Shown piece after piece: positions 1-8,161 of a DNA stretch of 64,000 nucleotides. Both the position numbers and the translations under genes were made by a program. The DNA comes from Actinoallomurus purpureus (GTDB lineage: Bacteria; Actinomycetota; Actinomycetes; Streptosporangiales; Streptosporangiaceae). Where the stretch lies: positions 186,001 to 250,000 of the forward strand of contig NZ_JAMXMY010000007.1 in NCBI RefSeq assembly GCF_024055795.1, given 5' to 3'. Under the pieces are notes generated by a model. That model saw only the letters and a list, made by a program, of their open reading frames with translations, made no database searches and was not told where the DNA came from. Positions within the stretch are counted from its first letter, which is position 1. Every line of letters begins with the position of its first letter.

Positions 1-1
1 C

Positions 2-1654
2 GAGCGCGGCGTCGACCCGCGGTGGCTCGTGGAGCTGGAGGACTCCCGCCGGGTGATCCGCGTGCGGATCGCCGGGACGGAGCGCTGGGCCGCGATCGAG
101 GACGCCGCGCGGCTGCGTGACGCGCTTGGCGTCCCGCTGCCCGTCGGGGTGCCGGAGGCGTTCCTGGAGCCGGTGGCCGATCCGCTGGCCGACCTGCTCA
201 GCCGGCACGCCCGGACGCACGGGCCGTTCCACGCCGCCGGCGTCGCGGCGCGGTTCGGGCTGGGCGTCGCGGTGGTGACCGACGGGCTGCGGCGGCTGGC
301 CGCGGCGGGCCGGGTCGCGGAGGGCGACTTCACCCCGGGCGAGCGCGGCACGGAGTGGTGCGACGCGGGGGTGCTGCGGATGCTGCGCCGCCGGTCGCTG
401 GCCCGGCTGCGGGCCGAGGTGGAGCCGTCGCCGCCGGAGGCGCTGGCCCGGTTCCTGCCGGCCTGGCACGGCATCACGGCGCGCGGCTCGGGTCCGCGGG
501 GCATCGACGCGCTGGTGCACGCGATCGAGCAGCTGCAGGGCGCCGCGGTGCCCGCCTCGGCCCTGGAGTCGCTGGTCCTGCCCGCACGGGTCCCCGGTTA
601 CTCCCCCACGATGCTCGACGAGCTGACCGCCTCCGGCGAGGTGGTGTGGGCCGGGCAGGGCGGGATGCCGGGCGGTGACGGATGGGTGTCCCTGTATCTG
701 GCGGACACGGCTCCGCTGCTGATGCCCGAGTCCGCCGAGATCACGCTGACGCCGCTGCACGAGCGCGTGCTGGAGTCGCTGTCCGATGGCGGCGCGGTGT
801 TCTTCCGTACGCTGTCCGACCGTGTCGGGTCCCTGAACGACCAGGAGCTCGTGACCGCGCTGTGGGACCTGGTGTGGGCGGGACGGCTCACGAACGACAC
901 TCTCGCGCCGCTGCGCGCCCGGCTCGGCTCCGGCCGGACGGTGCACCGGTCCCGTACGCTTCGCCGGCCGGCGATGCCGTCGCGGACCGGGCCGCCGACC
1001 GTCGCGGGCCGCTGGTGGCTGCTGCCCGAGCCGGAGTCCGACACGACCCGCCGCGGGCACGCGCTGGCCGAGACGCTGCTCGACCGGTACGGCGTCGTGA
1101 TCCGAGGGGCGGTCATGGCCGAGCGGACGCCGGGCGGGTTCGCGGCGGTGTACCCGGTGCTGCGGGCGTTCGAGGAGTCCGGCCGGTGTCGGCGCGGGTA
1201 CTTCGTCGAGGGCCTGGGCGCGGCGCAGTTCGCGCTGCCCGGCGCCGTCGACCGGTTGCGGGCGACGCGTCCGGACACCGGCGCGCCGCGCGCCGTGGTC
1301 CTCGCGTCGACCGACCCGGCCAATCCCTATGGGGCGGCCCTGCCCTGGCCGGAGCGGTCCGGAGAGGTCGCGAGCGGGCACAAGCCCGGCCGCAAGGCGG
1401 GGGCCCTGGTCGTGCTGGTCGAGGGCCGGCTGACGCTGTACGTCGAGCGGGGCGGGAAGACCCTGCTGTCGTGGAGCGAGGACGACCTTCAGCCCGCCGT
1501 GGACGCGCTCGCCCTGGCCGTACGGGAGGGCGCGCTCGGACGGCTCACCGTCGAGCGTGCGGACGGCGCGTCCATCGTCGAGTCCCCGCTCGCCGCCGCG
1601 CTGGAGGCCGCCGGGTTCCATCCCACCCCGCGCGGCCTCCGTCTCCGCGGCTGA
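2..1654 (+). CDS. lhr: Lhr-like DEAD/DEAH helicase, C-terminal part (5' end outside window)
   Basis: The reading frame is open from base 2, so this is the last ~550 residues of a longer protein. There are no helicase Walker motifs in the visible part, as expected if they lie upstream. What is visible is the long winged-helix-rich C-terminal extension of actinobacterial Lhr proteins, which are about 1500 residues and act in DNA repair as 3'-5' translocases. Recognisable features are a stretch with WCDAGVLRMLRRRSLARLR followed by a conserved FLPAWHGI segment, and a C-terminal module ending in HPTPRGLRLRG. It converges on the kinase gene with only 9 bp between the stop codons. The family call rests on the overall pattern of the C-terminal region. 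Confidence 0.8.
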   Translation, partial: ERGVDPRWLVELEDSRRVIRVRIAGTERWAAIEDAARLRDALGVPLPVGVPEAFLEPVADPLADLLSRHARTHGPFHAAGVAARFGLGVAVVTDGLRRLAAAGRVAEGDFTPGERGTEWCDAGVLRMLRRRSLARLRAEVEPSPPEALARFLPAWHGITARGSGPRGIDALVHAIEQLQGAAVPASALESLVLPARVPGYSPTMLDELTASGEVVWAGQGGMPGGDGWVSLYLADTAPLLMPESAEITLTPLHERVLESLSDGGAVFFRTLSDRVGSLNDQELVTALWDLVWAGRLTNDTLAPLRARLGSGRTVHRSRTLRRPAMPSRTGPPTVAGRWWLLPEPESDTTRRGHALAETLLDRYGVVIRGAVMAERTPGGFAAVYPVLRAFEESGRCRRGYFVEGLGAAQFALPGAVDRLRATRPDTGAPRAVVLASTDPANPYGAALPWPERSGEVASGHKPGRKAGALVVLVEGRLTLYVERGGKTLLSWSEDDLQPAVDALALAVREGALGRLTVERADGASIVESPLAAALEAAGFHPTPRGLRLRG

Positions 1655-1663
1655 CCGGGGTGG

Positions 1664-3433
1664 TCAGCCGCAGTGCGTCCAGCCGCTCGTCCACGTCTGC
1701 GTCGGGGAGGAGCCGCCCCACCGGACGCACTTGTCCTTGGCGGGGAGCCGCACCGGCCCGGCGAAGAAGAATGGGGTGGTGGCCGACCGTGCGCCCTGCC
1801 CGCCGTCCTTGACCGCGAGCGACGCGGTCATGCTCTTCTTCTGGCCGGTGGACTTGGGCACCATGGTGACGACGCAGTTGCCGCCGTTGCCCCGGTTGTA
1901 CAGCAGATAGGCCGTCGCCTCACCGAGCGGGTGCCTTTCGATGACCTGGTAGCCGTTGCCGCACAGGCGCTCGGCGGTGTACGGGTTGGCCTTGGGGGGC
2001 TTCTTCGCGGCCGGCGGGTGCGTCGTCGGTGACTTCTTGTGGGTCGCCTTGTGCGACGGCGTGCGCTGCCGCTTGGTCGCGTGCTTCTTGGCGGAGGGGC
2101 TCGCCGCGGCGGAGGTGTCCGGGTCGCCGTTGGACTTGTTCATGGCGGCCCACACGACGCCGCCTCCGGCGAGCAGCAGGACACCGGCGACGATGACGGC
2201 GATGACGGCTCCCGCACCACGTCTCCTCGGCGCGGGCTCCTGGCCGTACGGCGGCGGAGGTGGTGTGACGGGCGGCAGGTTGTAGGTGCCGCCGTCGGAC
2301 GGGTGGTAGCCCCCGGGCGGTGGCGCGGCGGGCCCCGGTCCGTACGCGGGCATCCGCTGGGTGGGCGGAGGGCCGGCGGCGGGCATGCGCGCCGTGCCGG
2401 CGCCCGGGGAACCGGCCGGTGGCAGCACCTCGGTGGCGCCGCCCGGCGGACCGGCCGCAGGTCCGGCCGGCGGTCCGGTCGGCGGTCCGGTCGGCGGGAG
2501 CATCTCGGTGGGGCCGCCGGGCGGGCCGGGGACGGGCATCCGGTCGGCGGGGTCCACGGACGTCCGCGGTTCGGGCTCGCCCGCGGGGGCGCCGAGGGTG
2601 CCGGGGGTGGCGGGGGTGCCGGGGGCGCGCTGGCCCATGAGCTCGTCCATGAGCTGCCGGGCGGTGGGACGTCGCGCCGCGTCCTTGGCGAGGCAGGCGG
2701 CGACGATGTCCCGCAGACGCCCGTCGAGGGCGCCGAGGTCAGGGTCCTCGTGGAGGATGCGGTGGATCACCGTGGGGATGGACTTGTTGCCGAACGCCGG
2801 GGTGCCCGTGGCGGCGAACACGATCGTGACGCCCCAGGCGAACATGTCGGTCGCCGGGCCGACACGGCCCTCGGTCAGCTGCTCGGGCGCCATGAAGGCG
2901 GGCGTGCCGACGATCTGGCTGGCGGCGGTGGTGCCGCTGGCGTCGAGGGCGCGGGCGATGCCGAAGTCGATCACGACGGGGCCGTCCGGACCCATGAGGA
3001 CGTTCCCGGGCTTGAAATCCCGGTGGACCACGTCGGCCTGGTGGATGGCCGCGAGCGCGGTGGCGGTGTTGACGGCGAGCCGGTCGAGGGCGCCGCCCTG
3101 GCGGGGGCCCTCCTGCCGGAGCTGCTGCTGCAGCGACGGGCCGGGGACGTACTCGCTGACGATGTAGGGGCCGTCGTCGGCCATGCCCGCGTCCAGGACC
3201 TGCGCGGTGCAGAACCGGGCGACCCGCTTGGTGACCTCCACCTCGCGGACGAAGCGGGCGCGGGCCCCTGCATCCTCGATCAGCTGGGCGTGCAGGACCT
3301 TGATCGCGACTGACCCGGTGGCGCCGCGGCCGAGGTAGACGATTCCCTGGCCGCCTTCGCCGAGTCGGCCGGTCACCTCGTAAGCCCCCAGCCGCCGGGG
3401 ATCCCCGTGTGTGAGCGGCTGGACATTCGGCAC
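1664..3433 (-). CDS. Membrane Ser/Thr protein kinase with proline-rich linker
   Basis: A Hanks-type kinase of 589 residues. Kinase motifs are complete: Gly-rich loop near residues 25-35, VAIK lysine at K45, HRDFKPGN with catalytic D139, DFG at 156. The kinase domain ends near residue 265. A Pro/Gly-rich linker (about 275-405) follows, then one membrane segment (406-431) and a ~160-residue outside domain without PASTA repeats. I chose the GTG at 3433 because GGGAGG lies 5 nt upstream; an in-frame ATG further upstream (3457) has no comparable site. It probably phosphorylates cytoplasmic proteins in response to an extracellular signal; the ligand cannot be read from the sequence. Confidence 0.9.
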   Translation of the reverse strand: MPNVQPLTHGDPRRLGAYEVTGRLGEGGQGIVYLGRGATGSVAIKVLHAQLIEDAGARARFVREVEVTKRVARFCTAQVLDAGMADDGPYIVSEYVPGPSLQQQLRQEGPRQGGALDRLAVNTATALAAIHQADVVHRDFKPGNVLMGPDGPVVIDFGIARALDASGTTAASQIVGTPAFMAPEQLTEGRVGPATDMFAWGVTIVFAATGTPAFGNKSIPTVIHRILHEDPDLGALDGRLRDIVAACLAKDAARRPTARQLMDELMGQRAPGTPATPGTLGAPAGEPEPRTSVDPADRMPVPGPPGGPTEMLPPTGPPTGPPAGPAAGPPGGATEVLPPAGSPGAGTARMPAAGPPPTQRMPAYGPGPAAPPPGGYHPSDGGTYNLPPVTPPPPPYGQEPAPRRRGAGAVIAVIVAGVLLLAGGGVVWAAMNKSNGDPDTSAAASPSAKKHATKRQRTPSHKATHKKSPTTHPPAAKKPPKANPYTAERLCGNGYQVIERHPLGEATAYLLYNRGNGGNCVVTMVPKSTGQKKSMTASLAVKDGGQGARSATTPFFFAGPVRLPAKDKCVRWGGSSPTQTWTSGWTHCG

Positions 3434-3567
3434 GGCGGCCTCCCGATGGATCGACATGGACGCCGCAGAACCTATCAACGTCGCTCAAATGATCCGTACG
3501 CGACGGCGGAACTCATCCGTCGGGCGACGCTGCGTGACGATGGGGCATGCGCCCCTCCGCGTGGCGC

Positions 3568-4758
3568 TCAGGCGGGAGAGGCGGAGAAGACGTCGTCGCG
3601 GGCGCGGTCGAGGGCGGCGAGCAGCGCGCCCCGCAGGACGGGGTTGCCCTCGACGCGGGTGAGTGCGACGCGCGGCCGGGTGGGGCAGATCCGCCCGACG
3701 GCCTCCTCGATGAACTCGGCGAGGCGCTCTCCGCCGGCCCGGCCCAGGTCACCGCTGATCACCACGAGCCCGGGGTCCAGCACGATCGTCACGGACGCGA
3801 CGCCGTAGGCCAGGCGGGTGGCGAGCTCGCGCAGGAACGCGTCCCCGGCCTCCCCGGACCGTACGGCCGCCTGCACGCACTCGGTGGCGGTCGGGCCGGT
3901 GAAGCCGTGTTCGGCGGCGAGTTCGCGGATGGCGTCGGCGCCGACGAGGGCGCCGAGGCCGCCCGCGAGGGCCGGCATGCCCCAGGTGACCGACTCCGTG
4001 TCCTTCTCGGGCAGCGGCGCGCCGGGGACGGGCAGGTAGCCGATCTCGCCGGCGCCGCCGGACACGCCCCGGTGCAGGCGTCCGCCGAGCATGACCGCCA
4101 GGCCCAGACCGCGGGCCGCCCACAGCAGGGCGAAGTCGTCGGTGTCGCGGGCGGCGCCGTCGGCCTTCTCGGCGAGCGCGGCGAGGTTGACGTCGTTCTC
4201 GATGGTGACGGGCAGCCGCAGGTCGCGCCGGAGGGCCTCGAGGATGCCCGCGTGCCAGTGCGGCAGGTCGAAGATGAACTGCACGTCGCCGGTGCGCGGG
4301 TCGACGACGCCGGGGGTACCGAGGACGAGCGCGTGCAGCTTGGCGAGCGGGATCTTGCCGGACCGGCATGCCTTCACGACGGCGCTGTGGACGACGGAGA
4401 CGGGATCGTCCGCGCCGTTCGGGTCGACGGTGACCTCGGCGACGGCGTTGCCGGTGATGTCGGCGATCGCGGCGGTCACGGCGTTCGGGCCGACCTCCAG
4501 GCCGGCGACGTACGCGCTGGAGGGCACGACGGCGTAGAGGGCCGCGTTGGGCCCGCGGCCGCCGGCCTGCTCTCCGACGACGGCCACGAGGCCGCGCTCC
4601 TCCAGCCGCGACAGCAGCTGGGAGGCGGTCACCTTGGACAGGCCCGTGTACTGGCCGATCTGGGCGCGGGTGAGCGGGCCTGAGCTCACCAGCAGATCGA
4701 GCGCGGAGCGGTCGTTCAGCTCGCGCAGCAGTCTGGGTGTGCCCGGGCGAGTCGCCAT
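3568..4758 (-). CDS. ROK-family transcriptional repressor of the adjacent sugar operon
   Basis: 396 residues with an N-terminal winged helix (residues ~15-75, with LTRAQIGQYTGLSKVTASQL) and a ROK sugar-kinase-like domain. The ENDVNLAALAEK and GAGEIGYLPV segments are typical. The usual Cys-rich ROK zinc motif is missing, which suggests it has no kinase activity. It is transcribed divergently from the ABC transporter and N-acetylhexosaminidase genes, so it most likely represses them and is released by an imported sugar such as chitobiose or GlcNAc. The assignment to ROK is firm; the ligand is inferred from the neighbours. GGAAGG lies about 8 nt before the ATG. Confidence 0.9.
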   Translation of the reverse strand: MATRPGTPRLLRELNDRSALDLLVSSGPLTRAQIGQYTGLSKVTASQLLSRLEERGLVAVVGEQAGGRGPNAALYAVVPSSAYVAGLEVGPNAVTAAIADITGNAVAEVTVDPNGADDPVSVVHSAVVKACRSGKIPLAKLHALVLGTPGVVDPRTGDVQFIFDLPHWHAGILEALRRDLRLPVTIENDVNLAALAEKADGAARDTDDFALLWAARGLGLAVMLGGRLHRGVSGGAGEIGYLPVPGAPLPEKDTESVTWGMPALAGGLGALVGADAIRELAAEHGFTGPTATECVQAAVRSGEAGDAFLRELATRLAYGVASVTIVLDPGLVVISGDLGRAGGERLAEFIEEAVGRICPTRPRVALTRVEGNPVLRGALLAALDRARDDVFSASPA

Positions 4759-4789
4759 TCCGGCCGCCTTCCGTCTCGATCCGCTAACG

Positions 4790-4823
4790 GTTTCCGCGTA
4801 ATTGGAAACTTTATTGCTAGTTT
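4790..4823. promoter_or_regulatory. Candidate ROK operator between regulator and transporter operon
   Basis: Two overlapping inverted repeats lie in an AT-rich patch: GTTTCC-N8-GGAAAC (4790-4809) and AAACT-N8-AGTTT (4806-4823). TAGTTT at 4818-4823 could serve as a -10 element for the rightward operon. AAACT/AGTTT half-sites resemble known actinobacterial ROK operators. The function is inferred from position and symmetry. Confidence 0.55.
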
Positions 4824-4987
4824 AGCCGCACGAGCCGACCACAATGCCCGCACCTCGTCGTGCGGAACCGGCGGGAGGACCCATTTCGCGACTGTAGGGA
4901 CGCATTTCGCGATCAGCGCGTGGACATGCCGTGACCGGCCGTGCGGCCGCCCGGCGACATCGGGGCGCGACCGAAAGGAGTTCCATT

Positions 4988-6292
4988 GTGAGAGTCATCG
5001 ATGCGAGTTCCACCCTGCGTTTCGCCACGGGCGTCACCGCGGCGGCCCTGGCGTTGGTCCTCGCCGCGGCGTGCGAGTCCGGCGGGGGAACCGAGCCGTC
5101 CGGGACCGCGCGCCGGATCGTCGTCTGGCAGATGGGCGAGGGCAGCCCCGAGCAGACGAGGTTCCTGGACGGAGTGAAGGCCGAGTTCCGGCGCATGCAT
5201 CCCCAGACCGACGTGCGGGTGGAGTACGTCCCGTGGCCGCAGGCCACCCAGAAGTTCCAGACCGCGATCGCCGGCGGGTCGGGCCCCGACGTCACCGAGG
5301 TCGGCAACACCGACGTACGGTCCTGGATCCAGCAGGGCGCCTTCGCCGACATCGGCGCCAAGGTGTCCCACTGGGCCGAGGGCCACGACCTCAGCCAGGG
5401 GGCGCTCGCCAACGACCAGGTCGACGGCCGAACGTACGCCGTTCCGTGGTACGGCGGCGTACGGGCCGTGTGGTACCGCAAGGACTGGTTCCGCGACCTC
5501 CACCTGCAGCCGCCCGCGTCGTGGGCCCAGCTCGTTGCGGTGGCCAGAAGGATCCAGAAGGCGAAGGGCGTGCCGGGCATCGCCGCGCCGAGTGACTTCA
5601 CCAACGGCATCCTCAGCTTCGTCTGGGCGAACGGCGGGGACGTCGCCGCGAAGCAGAACGGCCGCTGGACCGGCACCCTCGCGGGGCCGCAGGCCAGGGA
5701 GGCGATCGAGTTCTACGCCGGGCTGGTCTCCAAGGAGAAGGTCGCACCGGACGCCTACATCGGCAAGAACGAGCTGCAGGGCCCGCAGCAGGACTTCGCC
5801 CTCGGCAAGGTCGGGATGTACATGGACGGAAGCTGGGCGCTGCCCCAGCTGGAGAAGATCAACAAGAAGGGCGCTCCCAACTGGGGCGTGTTCCCCATCC
5901 CCGGCCGGGACGGCGGCCTGGCACCGGTCTTCTCCGGCGGGTCCGACCTGGCCGTCTGGAACGACAGCCGCCACAAGGACCTCGCGTTCGACTACCTGAC
6001 CGTCCTGGACGGCAAGAGGAACGCGCAGGCCTTCGCGACCACGCTGAAGTTCCTGCCGCAGTTCAGCGACGTCCTGCGGAGCGGCACGTACCAGAACGAC
6101 CCGATCATGGGGCCCTTCGCGCGGGCCGCGGAGGCGGGCGTCAGGTTCACGCCGGCCAGCAAGGGATGGGCCGACTACGAGGGCGCCAAGAAGGTCCTGC
6201 CGAACGCCGTGAAGGCGATCATGCAGGGCGCATCCGCCGATCAGGAGCTGAAGAAGGCCGACGAGCAGGCCGGCTCCCTGCTCAACGAGTGA
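4988..6292 (+). CDS. Sugar ABC transporter substrate-binding lipoprotein (DasA/NgcE-like)
   Basis: 434 residues. The GTG start at 4988 is preceded by AAAGGAG at good spacing; the upstream in-frame starts lack this. A signal peptide ends in a lipobox LAAAC with the lipidated Cys at residue 29. The mature part has the solute-binding protein family 1 layout, including a GGSGPDVTEVGNTDV segment and C-terminal helices. The first gene of a four-gene operon with two permeases and a GH3 N-acetylhexosaminidase, which points to chitobiose or another aminosugar oligomer as ligand. No ATPase gene is present; in actinomycetes such systems usually share the MsiK ATPase encoded elsewhere. Confidence 0.85.
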   Translation: MRVIDASSTLRFATGVTAAALALVLAAACESGGGTEPSGTARRIVVWQMGEGSPEQTRFLDGVKAEFRRMHPQTDVRVEYVPWPQATQKFQTAIAGGSGPDVTEVGNTDVRSWIQQGAFADIGAKVSHWAEGHDLSQGALANDQVDGRTYAVPWYGGVRAVWYRKDWFRDLHLQPPASWAQLVAVARRIQKAKGVPGIAAPSDFTNGILSFVWANGGDVAAKQNGRWTGTLAGPQAREAIEFYAGLVSKEKVAPDAYIGKNELQGPQQDFALGKVGMYMDGSWALPQLEKINKKGAPNWGVFPIPGRDGGLAPVFSGGSDLAVWNDSRHKDLAFDYLTVLDGKRNAQAFATTLKFLPQFSDVLRSGTYQNDPIMGPFARAAEAGVRFTPASKGWADYEGAKKVLPNAVKAIMQGASADQELKKADEQAGSLLNE

Positions 6293-6311
6293 TCCGACCA
6301 GCGAGGTGGCC

Positions 6312-7292
6312 ATGATCGAGACGGTCGAGGAGGCCGGGCGACGCGTTCGCGGGTCACCGGACCCCGGCTCCCCCACCGGGCCCGTGCGCCGACGCGTCCG
6401 GCTCGGGCCGTACCTGCTGATCCTGCCGTCGCTTGTCGTCATCGGCGTGCTGCTGGTCTGGCCCGTGATCCAGATCGGCCGGATGTCGCTGCAGAACGTC
6501 GGCGTGCGGCAGCTGCGCGGCCGGCCGGCCGAGAACGTCGGGTTGGCGAACTACCGGCGCATCCTCGGCGACGACCTGTTCTGGACGGCGCTGCGGCACA
6601 CGGTCCTGTTCGCGGCCGTCGCCGTCACGGCCACCCTGATCGCCGGGACGCTCACCGGCCTGCTGCTCGGCAGCCTGGGCCGCCGGATGTCGGCGCTGGT
6701 CACCGGCGGGATCATGGTCGCCTGGGCGACGCCTCAGGTCACCGCGGCGATCGTCTTCTCGTGGCTGTTCGGCACGACCGGCGGCCTCGTCGGCTGGTTC
6801 CTGGACCTCCTGCCCGACGGGCTGGTGGGCTCGGGCTGGCAGAGCTACAACTGGTTCGCCCGGCCGCTGCCCACCTACACGGTCCTGACGCTGTGCGTCG
6901 TGTGGATGTCGTTCCCGTTCATCGCCGTTTCGGTGCTCGCCGGGCTGCGGACCGTGCCCGACGAACTGTACGAGGCGGCGCGCGTCGACGGCTCGACCGC
7001 CTGGCAGCGCTTCTGGAAGATCACCTTCCCGCTGCTGCGGCCGATCTTCGGCGTCCTGCTGACCCTGGCGGTGATCTGGGACTTCCGCGTCTTCACCCAG
7101 CTGTTCGTGCTGTCCGGCCTGGCCAACCGCGACGCGTTCAACCTGTCGCTGTACGGCTACTCCGAGGCGTTCGGCTCCCTCAACGCCAAGTACGGCCTGG
7201 GCTCGGCGATCGCGGTCGTCCTCACGCTGATCGTCCTCCTCGTCACGGCCGTGCACGTTCGCACGGTCATCCGCCAGGAGGGCGCCGCGTGA
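6312..7292 (+). CDS. Sugar ABC transporter permease (MalF/DasB type)
   Basis: A binding-protein-dependent permease of 326 residues with six predicted membrane segments, beginning about residue 35. The inner-loop EAA motif is visible as ELYEAARVDGSTAWQRFWKI. The ATG at 6312 is preferred over a GTG two codons upstream because GCGAGG sits 5 nt before it. It pairs with the next gene to form the transmembrane channel for the aminosugar importer, and the 19-bp gap to the binding protein gene implies one transcript. Confidence 0.9.
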   Translation: MIETVEEAGRRVRGSPDPGSPTGPVRRRVRLGPYLLILPSLVVIGVLLVWPVIQIGRMSLQNVGVRQLRGRPAENVGLANYRRILGDDLFWTALRHTVLFAAVAVTATLIAGTLTGLLLGSLGRRMSALVTGGIMVAWATPQVTAAIVFSWLFGTTGGLVGWFLDLLPDGLVGSGWQSYNWFARPLPTYTVLTLCVVWMSFPFIAVSVLAGLRTVPDELYEAARVDGSTAWQRFWKITFPLLRPIFGVLLTLAVIWDFRVFTQLFVLSGLANRDAFNLSLYGYSEAFGSLNAKYGLGSAIAVVLTLIVLLVTAVHVRTVIRQEGAA

Positions 7293-8161
7293 GCCCCCGG
7301 CGGCGGCCGGCGAGGCGACCGGGCGCGCGATTGCGGCGGGCGGTGCTGAACGCGCTCGGCCTGGGCGTCTTCGTGGTGGCCGTGTTCCCCGTCTGCTGGA
7401 TGGTGTCGACGGCGTTCAAGCCGAACGACGAGATCTTCGCCACCACCCCGCACCCGCTGCCGGCCCATCCGACCCTGCGGCACTTCGACACCGTGCTGAC
7501 CGGGAAGGTCGCCGGCGTGCCGTTCTGGCACTACTTCGCCAACAGCGCCATCGTGGCCACCGCCACCGTGGCCGTCTCGGGGCTGCTCGCGCTGCTGGCC
7601 GCCACGGCGGTGGCGCGTTTCCGCTTCCGGTTCCGCACAGGCTTCCTCGTCATGCTCCTCGTCGTTCAGATGGTCCCGGCCGAGGCCCTGGTCATCCCCC
7701 TGTTCACCGACCTGGCGCGTCTGGACCTGCTGAACGACCTGGCCGGCCTGATCGCCGTCTACGTGGCGTTCGCGCTCCCGTTCGGCGTGTGGATGCTGCG
7801 CGGGTTCGTCGCGGCCGTGCCGAGGGAACTGGAAGAGGCGGCGGCGCTCGACGGCGCGGGGCCCCTGCGGACGTTCTTCCGCGTCGTGCTCCCGCTCGTC
7901 GCACCCGGCCTGATCGCGACCAGCATCTTCTCTTTCATCACCGCCTGGAACGAGTTCCTCTTCGCGTTCACGTTCCTTAAAGATCAGGACAAAGCGACCT
8001 TGCCCATCATGTTGCAGTTCTTCTTCGGCCGTTCCGGCAATGATTGGGGGCCGATCATGGCGGCGTCCACGCTGTTCACCGTCCCGGTCATCGGGTTCTT
8101 CCTCCTCGTCCACCGTCGCCTGGCCGGACCGGGCCTGACCGCGGGGGCGGTGCGAGCATGA
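7289..8161 (+). CDS. Sugar ABC transporter permease (MalG/DasC type)
   Basis: 290 residues starting at a GTG that overlaps the stop of the preceding permease (GTGA), with GGAGG 7 nt upstream. Six membrane segments are predicted. The EAA loop reads ELEEAAALDGAGPLRTFFRV, and the C-terminal FITAWNEFLFAFTF segment is typical of MalG-type subunits. It is the second channel subunit of the importer. Translation is probably coupled to the upstream permease. Confidence 0.9.
   Translation: MSPRRRPARRPGARLRRAVLNALGLGVFVVAVFPVCWMVSTAFKPNDEIFATTPHPLPAHPTLRHFDTVLTGKVAGVPFWHYFANSAIVATATVAVSGLLALLAATAVARFRFRFRTGFLVMLLVVQMVPAEALVIPLFTDLARLDLLNDLAGLIAVYVAFALPFGVWMLRGFVAAVPRELEEAAALDGAGPLRTFFRVVLPLVAPGLIATSIFSFITAWNEFLFAFTFLKDQDKATLPIMLQFFFGRSGNDWGPIMAASTLFTVPVIGFFLLVHRRLAGPGLTAGAVRA

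Noticed and set aside
4790-4988. Possible DasR dre site before the aminosugar operon
   Set aside because: No sequence close to ACTGGTCTAGACCAGT is present; the symmetric elements found are of a different type.
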